Shown here: piece after piece, positions 25,963-35,739 of the stretch
Numbering within the stretch: the stretch's first letter is position 1
Layout of the letters: each line of letters begins with the position of its first letter
From: Lepidodermella squamata
Lineage: Eukaryota; Gastrotricha
DNA length: 64,000 nt
NCBI GenBank assembly: GCA_047495785.1
Contig: JBLDXI010000020.1
Coordinates: 1,488,001 to 1,552,000 of the forward strand
Direction of reading: 5' to 3'
Translations under genes and position numbers: made by a program
The notes under the pieces: model-generated
The model's input: the letters and a program-made list of their open reading frames with translations, nothing else
What the model was told of the DNA's origin: nothing
Database searches by the model: none

Positions 25963-28900
25963 TCAAACACGGCCGGGTGTGAGGTGCTCGACGGTAAGGA
26001 TCCCGGCGAGAAACAGAGCCTCCTGAATTTCACGGACCATGCGAATCCGAGACAGTAGCGCGTCGAGGGTTTCCAAGTTGACAGCCTTGCTGGAGTACCA
26101 CAGCGGCGAATCAGCGACGCAGTTCGGCTCCGGGACTAGGTAGTAGGCGTCAGCCCTGCTTCGTACTGCCTCGGGACACTTGGTCAGGTAGAATTCGTAG
26201 ATTTTCAGCGGGCAGCGGAAAGTATCCGCGGTGTTTTCAACCTGCTCGAGCGCCAATTGACGATAGCCGTAACTCGCTAAAATAAAGATCGATTAAATAT
26301 AATGCTCCAATCTGATAAGATATGCTTACGATTTTTCTCCGCCGGATTCGTGTAACGAAGATACTTGAGCTTGCTACCAGTTTCAGTCTTGCGCCACTGC
26401 TGTGTTATGTGGGTGAAGGACAGTTTTGCGTGTTGCTCCGGAGTTGTCAGCAGGAAGTATTTCGTATTCAAATACAGCAGAGTATTGAGCAAACAGTAAG
26501 GGGAATGTGCGCCGAGTTGTTTCGACTCCCAAAGATGCTCCTCTTCGATACGACAGACGAGCTCGTTGGCGGGCGACAACTGCGGCTGGTACTTCGCCGT
26601 CACTTCATTCAGTGACTGCTGAAAATCGAGGAACTGTCGATCGAAGAAAATGTTCTCCGGCCGATCGTTTTCAGTCAGATAGATTTGAATGCCGAGGCAG
26701 AGGTAGTAAATGGAATCAGGATCGTACTCCTCGCCACCAGCTCGCCTGGCTTCGTGAGCAAACATAGCCAACGCCTGGTTCAGCTCCTCGTTCGAACACG
26801 CCAGGACATTTTGATTAAACAAACGCAGCTTCTTGCCACCCCTTTGCTGTTGCATTTGTTGTTGAATCGCGTTATTTTTACGATTAACCCAGTTGTTCCA
26901 GGCAGTGACACCGTACATGAATTTGAGCGTGAATTTGTCTTCGGGAATCACCTTCGTCTGAAGTTGGACGATTTGCTGCTGTTGTTGTTGTTGTTGTTGT
27001 TGTTGTTGAACAATCTGTTGCTGCTGCTGGCGAGGCAACTGAACAATTTGCTGTTGTTGCTGCTGCATTTGTTGAGGAGCCAGTTGGATTTCCATCGGGG
27101 CTTCACCGGTAGGCAACCCAACTGCTTGCATATCACTCTGTTGAAGCCAGATAACTTGAGCTTGGCCGTCCTGGCCAGCCTGACCAGTTGCAACAGCTTG
27201 TCCAGTCGTAAGGCGAAGTCTTTTGGAAGCAGTGACGTAATCGCCTTCACCGGTCGTCAAAATCGTAGCAGCCTCTTGACCATCAGGGCCGGTGTGCAAT
27301 TCAATAGCGCTACCTTCAGGTAAGTCGTTAGCCGCCATTTGAATAGCGAGAAGCATGTCCTCATTGATTTGAATCGCCTCAGCGCGACCAGATTGTTCCA
27401 CTTCCTGGATTTGATGAGTTTGTTCGACCTGCTGGACTTGAGCGTCTGTTTGCATCTGACCAGGTAGACCGTGAATTGCCACAACTGGCATCATCTGTTG
27501 ATAAGGCTCCTCGGTTTGAACAGCGGCTGTCGGCGCTTCGACGTACTGTTCAGGGCCGAGTTGCGATTCTGAGAAGACGATCGACTCGCGAATCGCACGA
27601 GCCATTTCTAGAATGTCCAGCTCAAATTTATCTGACTTGAGACACTCGTTGACCAAGGCTACGCGATTGGCAATGCGATCAGCGGTATGCAACGGGACTG
27701 GAATGAAAATAGGAACCGGGACCGGAATGGGCAACGGGCAAGGAAATGGAGTTGGAGTTGAGCTTAGCGCCAAAGGTGTTGGCACATATATTGGAACAGG
27801 AATGGGTACGACGTAGTTCTTCCTCGACCACTCTTCTTCAGTTTGTGATTCGGATTCGACCATCATCGGCCGGCAGCTTATCGCTTTCGACTGCGTGGCA
27901 GGTCTGGTCATAATCGATCGATTGCAGCGACTCACTCCGATGCCGAGGGCGGAACTGTCGGTTTCTTCGGCGAGTTGAACTTGAACTTCGCTGAACATTT
28001 GCGAATCGTTGCCATTCATGCCATCACCATCTGGAGCTTTGGATAATTGACGAGTTCGCGGGCGGTAGCTCTGCCTTTTCTTCTCCTCGACACCACCGCT
28101 GGCCAACTTCATTTGGAAGCTCGAGACACAGACGTATGAACAGAAGTTTTTCGTCTCTGTTCCGATTGTCAACTGATAAGCAGCACGAGAAAGACGTGCG
28201 CACTGCTCGCATTTAACACTTTCTCTCAAATGTAGGCATTGAATTGAACAGAGATGTCGAACTACGCCGTCCTTGTCCATCTGTTCAACCATCGACAAGT
28301 TCGGACACTCTTCTCTGCACCATTCACACCGGATCATGCGACTGACGGCGGATTTGTATCCAATCAAACATGGCGTCGAACAGAAATAATGATTGCGGCC
28401 GTTGAAGAAGAACGAGAGCGTCATTTTCTTTGCGACTAGGCCACACTGACCACAGCATTTGATTTTGATGTGATTTTCGTTGGTAAAGTCATAAAAGCAA
28501 TCTTCTCCACAAAACCGCTGCTTTTGTTGATCGAAATCGTACTCAACTTTTGGAGGACACACTTTTCTACAGACTGCGCACGCTAGCAAGCCTTTCGACA
28601 TTCGAGTGCGGTATGAAGATTCAGATTCCACATGGACATGCCTGCGATTGGATTCAGCATTGTAGCTGTTGTAGCATTCAGTGCTGCAGAACATTTTCAC
28701 GTCAGTTCGACCGCTGCTTAGAGATTGGACCTTGAGCTGGTCAGATAACGGCTCCGTAATGATAACTTCTCGCGCACAGTAGACACAGACGTTGTTATGT
28801 AGCCTGTAATCATCCATGCAGCTAAGGGAGCAGAACTGTCTCAGCAATGCTTGATAAACCAGTGAGTATCTGCCTCTGATAGTCTGTTCAACTTCTTTTC

Positions 28901-29609
28901 CACAATACCCACAGTCATTTCCTGAAACATCCAAGTTATTGAGTTATTCAAGAAATTCATGGTAAACGGAACAAACCCATATTAGAGGCCTGGTACGTCT
29001 CCAAGCACTTCTCAGAACAGAACATCAAAGACTGCCAGCAGAGCTTTGTTGTGAATTCTGTTTTCTGACAATGTGCACATTTTTCATTTGAAGAAGCAAC
29101 AGGAATTTCAGTGGAGGTTTGCTCGGCCTTCAGAAACTGTACGGGGTTTTGCCGAAATTCAGAAAAACACTCATCAGAGCAAAGGTATGAAGTTTTTCCG
29201 CTCTTTCGCTCGACATTGTATTTTGACTTTGCAACCGTTTTACAAACAACGCATGGGTTCACTTTCGATTTTTCATCCTGGGCACCATCGATTTCGGGAG
29301 CGTGCTTAGGCGTCCCATCATTAGCTACGAAGTCTGCACATCAAATAAACAACAGGTTGACGCAACAAGTAATCAATTATTTGCCTACCCTTCCCAGAAG
29401 AATCGTGTTCATGGTGATGAGGTGGAATTTGGGATCCTGAAGGGTCGACCTGGATTCAGTAAAATAGAATGATCTAATATATTTGCGTTCGGAAGCATTC
29501 TTACGTAAGAATCGTATGGTATTCCATCACCGGCTTCTGGTCGATGTTCAAAATCTTCATCTGCCTCAGTAGACAACAAATACGTCGGTGGCACTGGGTC
29601 AACTTCCAT
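25963..29609 (-). CDS. ZMYM2/3/4-type protein: eight MYM fingers, proline and polyQ regions, DUF3504
   Basis: Five exons, 29609-29505, 29449-29389, 29333-28977, 28921-26330 and 26276-25963, join to 1142 residues. Eight CxxC...C-x3-C units of MYM/TRASH type run from about 80 to 440, for example CVVC...YLCSDEC and CEQC...NFCSYVC. A VPIPVPIYVPTP-like proline region at about 540-585 is typical of ZMYM2/3/4. Glutamine runs lie at about 794-824, coded by CAA/CAG repeats at 26970-27070. The C-terminal 300 residues are the DUF3504 (QRICH1/ZMYM) domain, with EEHLWESKQLGAHSP, LLNTLLYLNTKYF and a closing DSPLWYSSKAV. Vertebrate members are nuclear and act with LSD1-CoREST complexes. A role as a chromatin or transcription cofactor is inferred from family. 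An acceptor ends 20 nt before the ATG. Confidence 0.88.
26970..27070 (-). repeat. CAA/CAG trinucleotide repeat coding polyglutamine
   Basis: Tandem ttg/ctg units on the plus strand, read as CAA/CAG on the minus strand inside the large ZMYM exon. They give interrupted polyQ runs separated by IVQ motifs. A likely site of length variation. Confidence 0.8.
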
Positions 29610-30646
29610 TTAGAAAATCATAGATCTACTAAACACAAATTCACATGATCAGCCGTTCGCATGATGTACCTGCCCCCTACTGTTGACTTTCACTATTAGG
29701 GGAAGATGCAAGGCAGTGGCGGCGATACGGCTATGCCGAGGGCGCATGCATACCCTAGCATTCAGAATTTAGGCGCAAAAATGGACATCAGTGGCGCCCT
29801 AAACATAAATTATACCACGATTTCATGCGACGGCACCCTGCGCTCTGATCCTGGCATAGCCTGCATATTCAGCTGTCAACCTGAGTCGTCTAAATAGCAT
29901 TGCCGAGGAGGCAGTTCATGCAACCTCCGCAATAATTTTCCTATGGCATATCGCCGCCATACTGAAGCTGGATCGCTGGAAAAACGTTAAGAGGAACAGA
30001 AGTCTGAAAATTGATGAGAATTCATAGAACTTTGCGAAATAAGTCAGTTCTTGGTAGAATATTTTTCACGTAGGCTTTTGGTTATTTCAAATCTAAAAGA
30101 TAACGGGTTGCTGCTTGAGAAAAGAGTAACTAAATCGACGGAACATGTCACTTCCCACGTCAAGTTCAGCCAAGCCGAAAGCCGAGATGAGCCAAAGTCG
30201 GAGAAAAATAAAAAATTCAAAAAAGCATAATCGATAATATTTGACGTTAAATAAATTAAAATTTCAATAACTTGAAGTTTTCTTATAGAAAAAAGAATTT
30301 TAATTGAAACTCAAACTTTTAATTTTTTAGCCGCAGTCGAATCCGACCTCATCAGAAGTTGCTTGTTTTGGCTGTGAGATGTGATGGAAATGGAACGGGC
30401 TACGGGATGGTGACTCACCATGTGTGGTTTAAAGTTGACCTTTGGCAGAGATGAATGTTTCTTCGAGTATCTTCGTGTCTTTCATGTCAAACGATTAGCA
30501 ATAGCTCCAGCGTAAAACTTTCTTATTGAGCGAATTTCTAACCTACTAACTACATTCCTCGATGATGTCGATTTGTTGCATGGGGTCACTTTGTTATACT
30601 TAGTTCCACCTTATCGATTGCATATTGCATTAGAAATTGAAAGTTG
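29610..30646. promoter_or_regulatory. Divergent intergenic region between ZMYM and SUPV3L1
   Basis: The two flanking genes diverge, so both promoters should be here. Small open frames in it (for example 29706-29897) have no recognisable content. A short inverted pair ccccta / tagggg occurs near 29676-29703. Confidence 0.4.
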
Positions 30647-33153
30647 ATGAATCGAATTGCAAATGTCACTCGAGCCAAGTCGTTTCGTGCATGGGCCTTG
30701 CATGGTAGGCTGACAGCTTGTACCGTAAGTAGCAGTAGGCTCTTGCAATCGGCACGGCGTACGCTCTCGTCGTCCTCGAATCGCGACCGACTCAGCTCCT
30801 TGATTCGTCCTATCGAAATCAAGCCAGTGAAAAATCCCGATGAGATAAATGTCGGTGAGGAGCTCTCTGGTTCATTGGCAAAGGAAGACGTTTTGCGAAT
30901 CTTGAATCAATTTCTTCGACGCTCCGAAGTTAAAGAGCTTGCTACTGACGCAGGTCTAGACAGTCGCTTATTTCATCAAGCCTACATCAGCTTTCGAAGG
31001 TTCTGCTTAGAGTCTGACAAGCTTCCTGTTGACTTGCACGTTGTTTTCTCCGATGTCATTCAAGGTGGTGGTCATGTAGATGATATCTTTCCGTTTTTTC
31101 TTCGTCACGCCAAGCAAATATTTCCTCACTTGGACTGCATGGATGATCTGAGGAAAATCAGTGACTTGCGATCGCCTGCTAATTGGTACCCTGAAGCGCG
31201 GGCTCTTCAGCGTAGAATTGTCTTTCACTCTGGTCCTACCAATAGCGGAAAGACATATCATGCATTGGATAGATTCTGGAAGGCTAAATCTGGGATATAC
31301 TGTGGCCCTCTCCGATTGCTCGCTACTGAAATCTATCATAAGACCAAGGACAAGGCCGTACCTTGTGATTTGATCACCGGCGAGGAACGTCTGTTTGCTG
31401 TTTCGTCAAAAGAACCTGCAAATCATTCAGCATGTACCGTTGAAATGTGTTCGGTGACTACCCCTTGCGAAGTTGCTATCTTGGATGAAATTCAAATGAT
31501 CCGAGATCCTCAGCGTGGATGGGCTTGGACTAGAGCTTTGTTAGGCTTATGTGCGGAAGAGCTCCATTTGTGCGGCGAGGATGCCGCCGTGGATCTTGTG
31601 AAAGAATTTGCATCCATGACAGGGGATATTTTCGAGCTTCGAACATATAAGCGCCTGACACCTCTTGTATTTCTCGATCGAGCTCTGGAAACTTTCGACA
31701 ACATCAAAGTCGGTGATTGTGTTGTCTGTTTCTCGAAAAATGATATTTACTATGCCAGTCGAGAGCTTGAAAAACGTGGCAAGGAGGTATCGGTGATTTA
31801 TGGTGCTCTACCTCCTGGTACTAAGCTGGCTGAGGCAAGACGCTTCAATGATCCTAACGACAGCTGCAAAGTTATGATAGCGACTGATGCGGTCGGAATG
31901 GGCATCAATCTCTGTATCAATCGCATAATATTTTTCTCATTGATGAAACCGACGCTCAACACAAAAGGCGAGAAGGAAATGGACCTAATTTCAACTTCCC
32001 AAGCTCTTCAAATAGCTGGCCGAGCTGGGCGCTTTGGCACACCTTTTGATTGTGGATATGTCACTACTTTGAGAAAAGTAAGCTTATTGGGTTAGCTAAT
32101 TATTGCTTATCATTCTAACAATTTTTGTAGGAGGATTTACCTCTACTTCACGAAATCGTCAACAGACCTGTCGAACCTATTTCTCAAGCTGGGTTACATC
32201 CGACTGCAGAGCAAATAGAACTATTTGCCTATCACTTGCCGAAAGCATCACTTGCAAATCTGATTGATATATTTGTGACACTCTCACAGCTTGACTCAGA
32301 CCGATATTTCATGTGTAACGTCGATGATTTCAAGTTTCTCGCCGATATGATCGAACATGTGCCACTACCTCTCCGAGTTCGCTACGTTTTCTGCTGCGCC
32401 CCAATATCCAAAAAACACCCTTTCGTCTGCACCATGTTTTTGAAATTCGCGAGACAGTTCAGCCGAGGCTTGCCATTGACGCTCGATTGGTTGTGCCATC
32501 AAATTGGCTGGCCTTTGGAGCAACCAAAAACCGTTGTTGATTTGGTACATTTAGAGGGCGTGTTCGACGTGCTCGATTTGTATCTTTGGTTGTCGTATCG
32601 CTTTCCAGACATGTTCCCGGACATCGAGCATGTCCGAGACATGCAAAAAGAGCTCGATGAAGTTATTCAATCGGGTGTTCGAAGTATTGTCAAACTGCTG
32701 AGAGCAACTGAAACCCAAACCAGCTCAGGGTTGCCAACCTTGGCCGCGAATGACGACGAGGAGGATATAACAAAGCAAACAAGACAACATAAGGCCGCAG
32801 CGGCGAGGAGACTTTTCCGAGAGGAATCGCCGAATGACATACCGCCATCTCCCGCTTCTGAAACTGCTAGCATAATAGAGGCAAATGCGCCTCGAATGTT
32901 GAGCGTGAAAGAAGAATTTTTGAGAAGCAAGCAGCTACAGGCCGGAGAAAAGTTTTCTGCCCCGAATCCTCCTGCACCGGAGAAACCAGTCAAGGTTCAA
33001 GTAGGCGCCGGCCGATTGACAAACCAATTGATCAAAAAAGGTGTATTATCCGAAGAGCTGTTGAAAAAACTTCAAGACGAATGGCTAGAGTCTGTGAAAT
33101 CTGGTAAAACCGGCAGATCGAGCGGCGGCAGCAAAAGTAAACGCACGAAATAG
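30647..33153 (+). CDS. SUPV3L1: SUV3 mitochondrial ATP-dependent RNA helicase
   Basis: Two exons, 30647-32077 and 32131-33153, give 817 residues (human 786). The N-terminus is Arg/Ser-rich as for mitochondrial import ([17 protein letters not shown]). Helicase motifs: GPTNSGKT (about 196), DEIQM in place of DEAD/DExH (about 280), [11 protein letters not shown] and QIAGRAGR (about 458). The DEIQ motif and following region are diagnostic of SUV3. It unwinds double-stranded RNA in the mitochondrial degradosome with PNPase. The C-terminus is Lys/Arg/Ser-rich. It is the first gene of a five-gene same-strand run; p62/SQSTM1 follows after 179 nt. Confidence 0.96.
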
Positions 33154-33297
33154 CCTTTCTGTGCACCTACATAGTCCTTTCGTGGAGAATCTAAAGGCTT
33201 TCGATTTTTTATTTTTAGCCCATTTTTAGAGATTTCAAATCTATATAAACGAAAGAGTCATTTGTTGAAAAAGATGGTTATTTGCTGTTAAACTGAT

Positions 33298-33316
33298 GCT
33301 TTTCCTCATCTGTTTA
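33298..33316 (+). promoter_or_regulatory. Putative (trans-)splice acceptor before p62/SQSTM1
   Basis: A long pyrimidine tract cttttcctcatctgtttag ends 16 nt before the SQSTM1 ATG and lies only 163 nt behind the SUPV3L1 stop. There is no room for a promoter plus 5' exon of usual size. Confidence 0.5.
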
Positions 33317-33332
33317 GATTGTTATTGAAGAA

Positions 33333-34790
33333 ATGAATTTTGAAATAATTGCTCTGGAGGGATGTGCCGTTCGGAAGCGTATTCAGTGGAATTATCGAAA
33401 TGGCATTACCTGGCCTGATGTTCGTGCAAAATTGGCCTTCATGGTTCAACCGTTCAAAATCCAATCAGTCAAATACCGCGACTGTGATGGTGACATGATT
33501 ACGATTTTGTCGGATGAAGATTTCTGTGAGGCTGTAAAATATGCAACAGCTAACCGTTCTCAGTTGAACATTTTTCTGGATGTCGAGAAATCGACTGAGC
33601 CGATAGTTGAGCCGGAACCACAGCTGATCCCTCTATCACCGTCTACATCGGAAATGTCAGTTGGAACGTCCTTTTCCAACATGTCTGACGCTATTGATGT
33701 CTCCAGCTTGAAAAAGGAAATTGTCGATAGCGTTCTGGCCGAACTCCGGAAAGATGCCCCCAAAAAGCTGCAGAAAAAGGCAAAGCAAAGCCCAATGAAA
33801 ACGAGCTGTTGCGCTTGCAACAAGACTATTACCGCAGATCATCCCTACTTCAAATGTGGCAATTGCAAAAGTTTTTTCCTCTGCGACGAGTGCGAGCAGA
33901 AAAACGAATTTCACACTGAAAATGGTCACATTTTCTTGAAATTGCGCGGCCCCATTAAGGCGGAGTTTTCGAAAAAAGTACTTCTGAAGAATTTGGTTTT
34001 GCAATCGCGTAAAGTTTCACCGTCAAAGTCTGCGTCATCAAACGCTTCTGAGTCGGCTGATCTGATCGGATTCGAAGATGTCGCTATGTCGCGCTCGAGC
34101 AGCATTGGCGTCAACACCAACATCGAAATGGTCTCTACGTCGACTTTGACTGCGAATGACGATGAAGTTGTTCAGCGCGAACGTTCGCATTCGGAAAGCA
34201 CCTACGCTTCAGTCTCCGAGAACGATCACGAAGCTTCGGCCGTCTCTCACATTGGAAGCGTCGATGAAGACGATTTTCTGGTAGTTCCACTCCCGCCTTG
34301 CTTCGACTTGCAGCGCCCTATGGTCGCCGTGCCTTCAGTTGCCGAGCCTTACGAAGTCGTCGCTGAGAAACGTGACAGCGTTAATCAATGCGAATCGCCC
34401 GCTTGTGACACGAAGTCCACTCAAGCCACCGAGCCTAAGAAACAGTCACTTGAAGCCGCGGTTCAAAACGATCTCGATCGCCTGGTTGAATCTATGGCCG
34501 TTTCATTCCCAGTTCTCGATCAGCCTCGCCCGAGTGCAGAGGTCCCGTCGCCTGGACCTAGCCCTTACGTTTCAACCCCGTCATCTCTGGTCGTTCAGGC
34601 CGCTTCCGTCTGGGACTCTACCCCCGCCAGTATCAGCCTGGCGCCTCGCTCGCCCATGGAACAGCTAATCGAAATGGGATTTGGCGATCGGCGCTTGAAC
34701 CAGCGACTTCTCGATCACTACAACGGCAATGTCGAACTGGTTGTCAATCACCTGGTCAACACAACCCCTGAAGGATTCGATTATTGCTAA
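33333..34790 (+). CDS. SQSTM1: p62/sequestosome-1 homologue (PB1, ZZ, LIR, UBA)
   Basis: A single exon of 485 residues. Residues 1-87 form a PB1 domain with the basic patch (RKRIQWNY) and the acidic OPCA motif (YRDCDGDMITILSDEDF), so it should oligomerise head-to-tail. A ZZ zinc finger lies at about 158-200 (CCACNKTI ... FKCGNC ... FFLCDEC ... FHTENGH). An LC3-interacting motif candidate, EDDFLVV, sits at about 312-318 with acidic residues before the aromatic. A UBA domain closes the protein at about 442-480 (PMEQLIEMGFGDRRLNQRLL). This is the full selective-autophagy receptor layout, linking ubiquitinated cargo to LC3/GABARAP. The order of domains and length (human 440) support orthology; fly Ref(2)P is the arthropod counterpart. 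Confidence 0.93.
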   Translation: MNFEIIALEGCAVRKRIQWNYRNGITWPDVRAKLAFMVQPFKIQSVKYRDCDGDMITILSDEDFCEAVKYATANRSQLNIFLDVEKSTEPIVEPEPQLIPLSPSTSEMSVGTSFSNMSDAIDVSSLKKEIVDSVLAELRKDAPKKLQKKAKQSPMKTSCCACNKTITADHPYFKCGNCKSFFLCDECEQKNEFHTENGHIFLKLRGPIKAEFSKKVLLKNLVLQSRKVSPSKSASSNASESADLIGFEDVAMSRSSSIGVNTNIEMVSTSTLTANDDEVVQRERSHSESTYASVSENDHEASAVSHIGSVDEDDFLVVPLPPCFDLQRPMVAVPSVAEPYEVVAEKRDSVNQCESPACDTKSTQATEPKKQSLEAAVQNDLDRLVESMAVSFPVLDQPRPSAEVPSPGPSPYVSTPSSLVVQAASVWDSTPASISLAPRSPMEQLIEMGFGDRRLNQRLLDHYNGNVELVVNHLVNTTPEGFDYC

Positions 34791-35196
34791 GCGACAGCTA
34801 ACTTTTCCCTTTGACTTGAATAATCAATGTTTCATATTTTCAAGATGATTTTTTTCTCGCGCTCTATCCAAGGTTCTTTTATTTTTCTATAGATTAGGAG
34901 CATGAAACATCAGCTAGGTCATTCATTTGACTTATCATCGGCGAATTTCTATTCGGTGTTTGTTAAGCTTTTGTACGAAACCAGGACGGCTTTTTTCGAG
35001 TCCTTATACATACGCTACACATAACCTAAGATGATCGATAATTACGGATATTGGCTAATAATTTTGTGAAATATTCCTGGTGGTGCGAGTATCACATGTT
35101 TTATTGCCGTGATGTTTTGTTAAGTTGCTAGTAAATTGATTAAATAATGTTCGTATTTTTCGAATTTTAGATATTTATTTCTATAATTGAGACAAA
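34791..35196 (+). other. Inter-cistronic region between SQSTM1 and UBL5
   Basis: About 400 bp of AT-rich sequence, presumably SQSTM1 3'UTR. It ends in the acceptor gtatttttcgaattttag (35170), 26 nt before the UBL5 ATG. No gene seen. Confidence 0.45.
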
Positions 35197-35541
35197 ATGT
35201 CTATGATCGAAATCACTTGTAATGATCGGTTGGGCAAGAAGGTTCGCATCAAGTGCAAGTAAGTTGAAATTTTCAAATCGATCCAATTCTTCACACTAAT
35301 TATTTTCATTTAAATTTGCAGCAGTGACGATACGATTGGCGACTTGAAAAAACTGATTGCAGCTCAAACTGGAACACGATACGAAAAGATCGTGCTGAAG
35401 AAATGGTATACCATCTACAAAGACCACATAACACTGGAAGATTGTACGCAAGTTTTGCCCGAAATCTTGTTCTGATTTTAAAACCTTTTCTTCACAGATG
35501 AAGTCCACGACGGCTTCAATTTCGAGTTATACTACCAGTGA
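35197..35541 (+). CDS. UBL5: UBL5/Hub1 ubiquitin-like splicing modifier
   Basis: Three exons, 35197-35258, 35322-35443 and 35498-35541, give 75 residues, against 73 in human. The sequence is almost unchanged from human UBL5: [55 protein letters not shown] and a terminal ELYYQ with the double-tyrosine ending in place of ubiquitin's di-glycine. Two extra residues (MS) precede the conserved MIE start, so either ATG could be used. Hub1/UBL5 binds HIND motifs in spliceosomal proteins and affects splice-site choice and FANCI stability. TAF5 follows after 198 nt. Confidence 0.97.
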
Positions 35542-35656
35542 TTTTCATCCCTCGAATGCCCTGAGTTTCTGACGTTGCTTTGACTTGCGGCAATTGTTTT
35601 TCATTTACCACGTTATCTGCGTCTTAATCGTGGCTTTTATTAAAAATGACTGAAAA

Positions 35657-35662
35657 AATAAA
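35657..35662 (+). terminator. Poly(A) signal of UBL5
   Basis: AATAAA 115 nt after the UBL5 stop. An acceptor-like ttcgtttgtttatag follows at 35681. Confidence 0.55.
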
Positions 35663-35739
35663 ACTATTCGTTTGTTTATAGAATGAATTCATGTGTGATT
35701 TGTTAGTATTTTGATGTTTTCTGCTGTTTGATCAAAGCG

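Noticed and set aside
26685-27323. 212-codon plus-strand frame antisense to ZMYM
   Set aside because: Rich in leucine because it reads the CAA/CAG repeats backwards; no homology and no splice support.
29676-29703. Short inverted repeat ccccta/tagggg with gttgac inside, similar to MITE ends
   Set aside because: Only six-base arms and no match to the rest of the MITE family.
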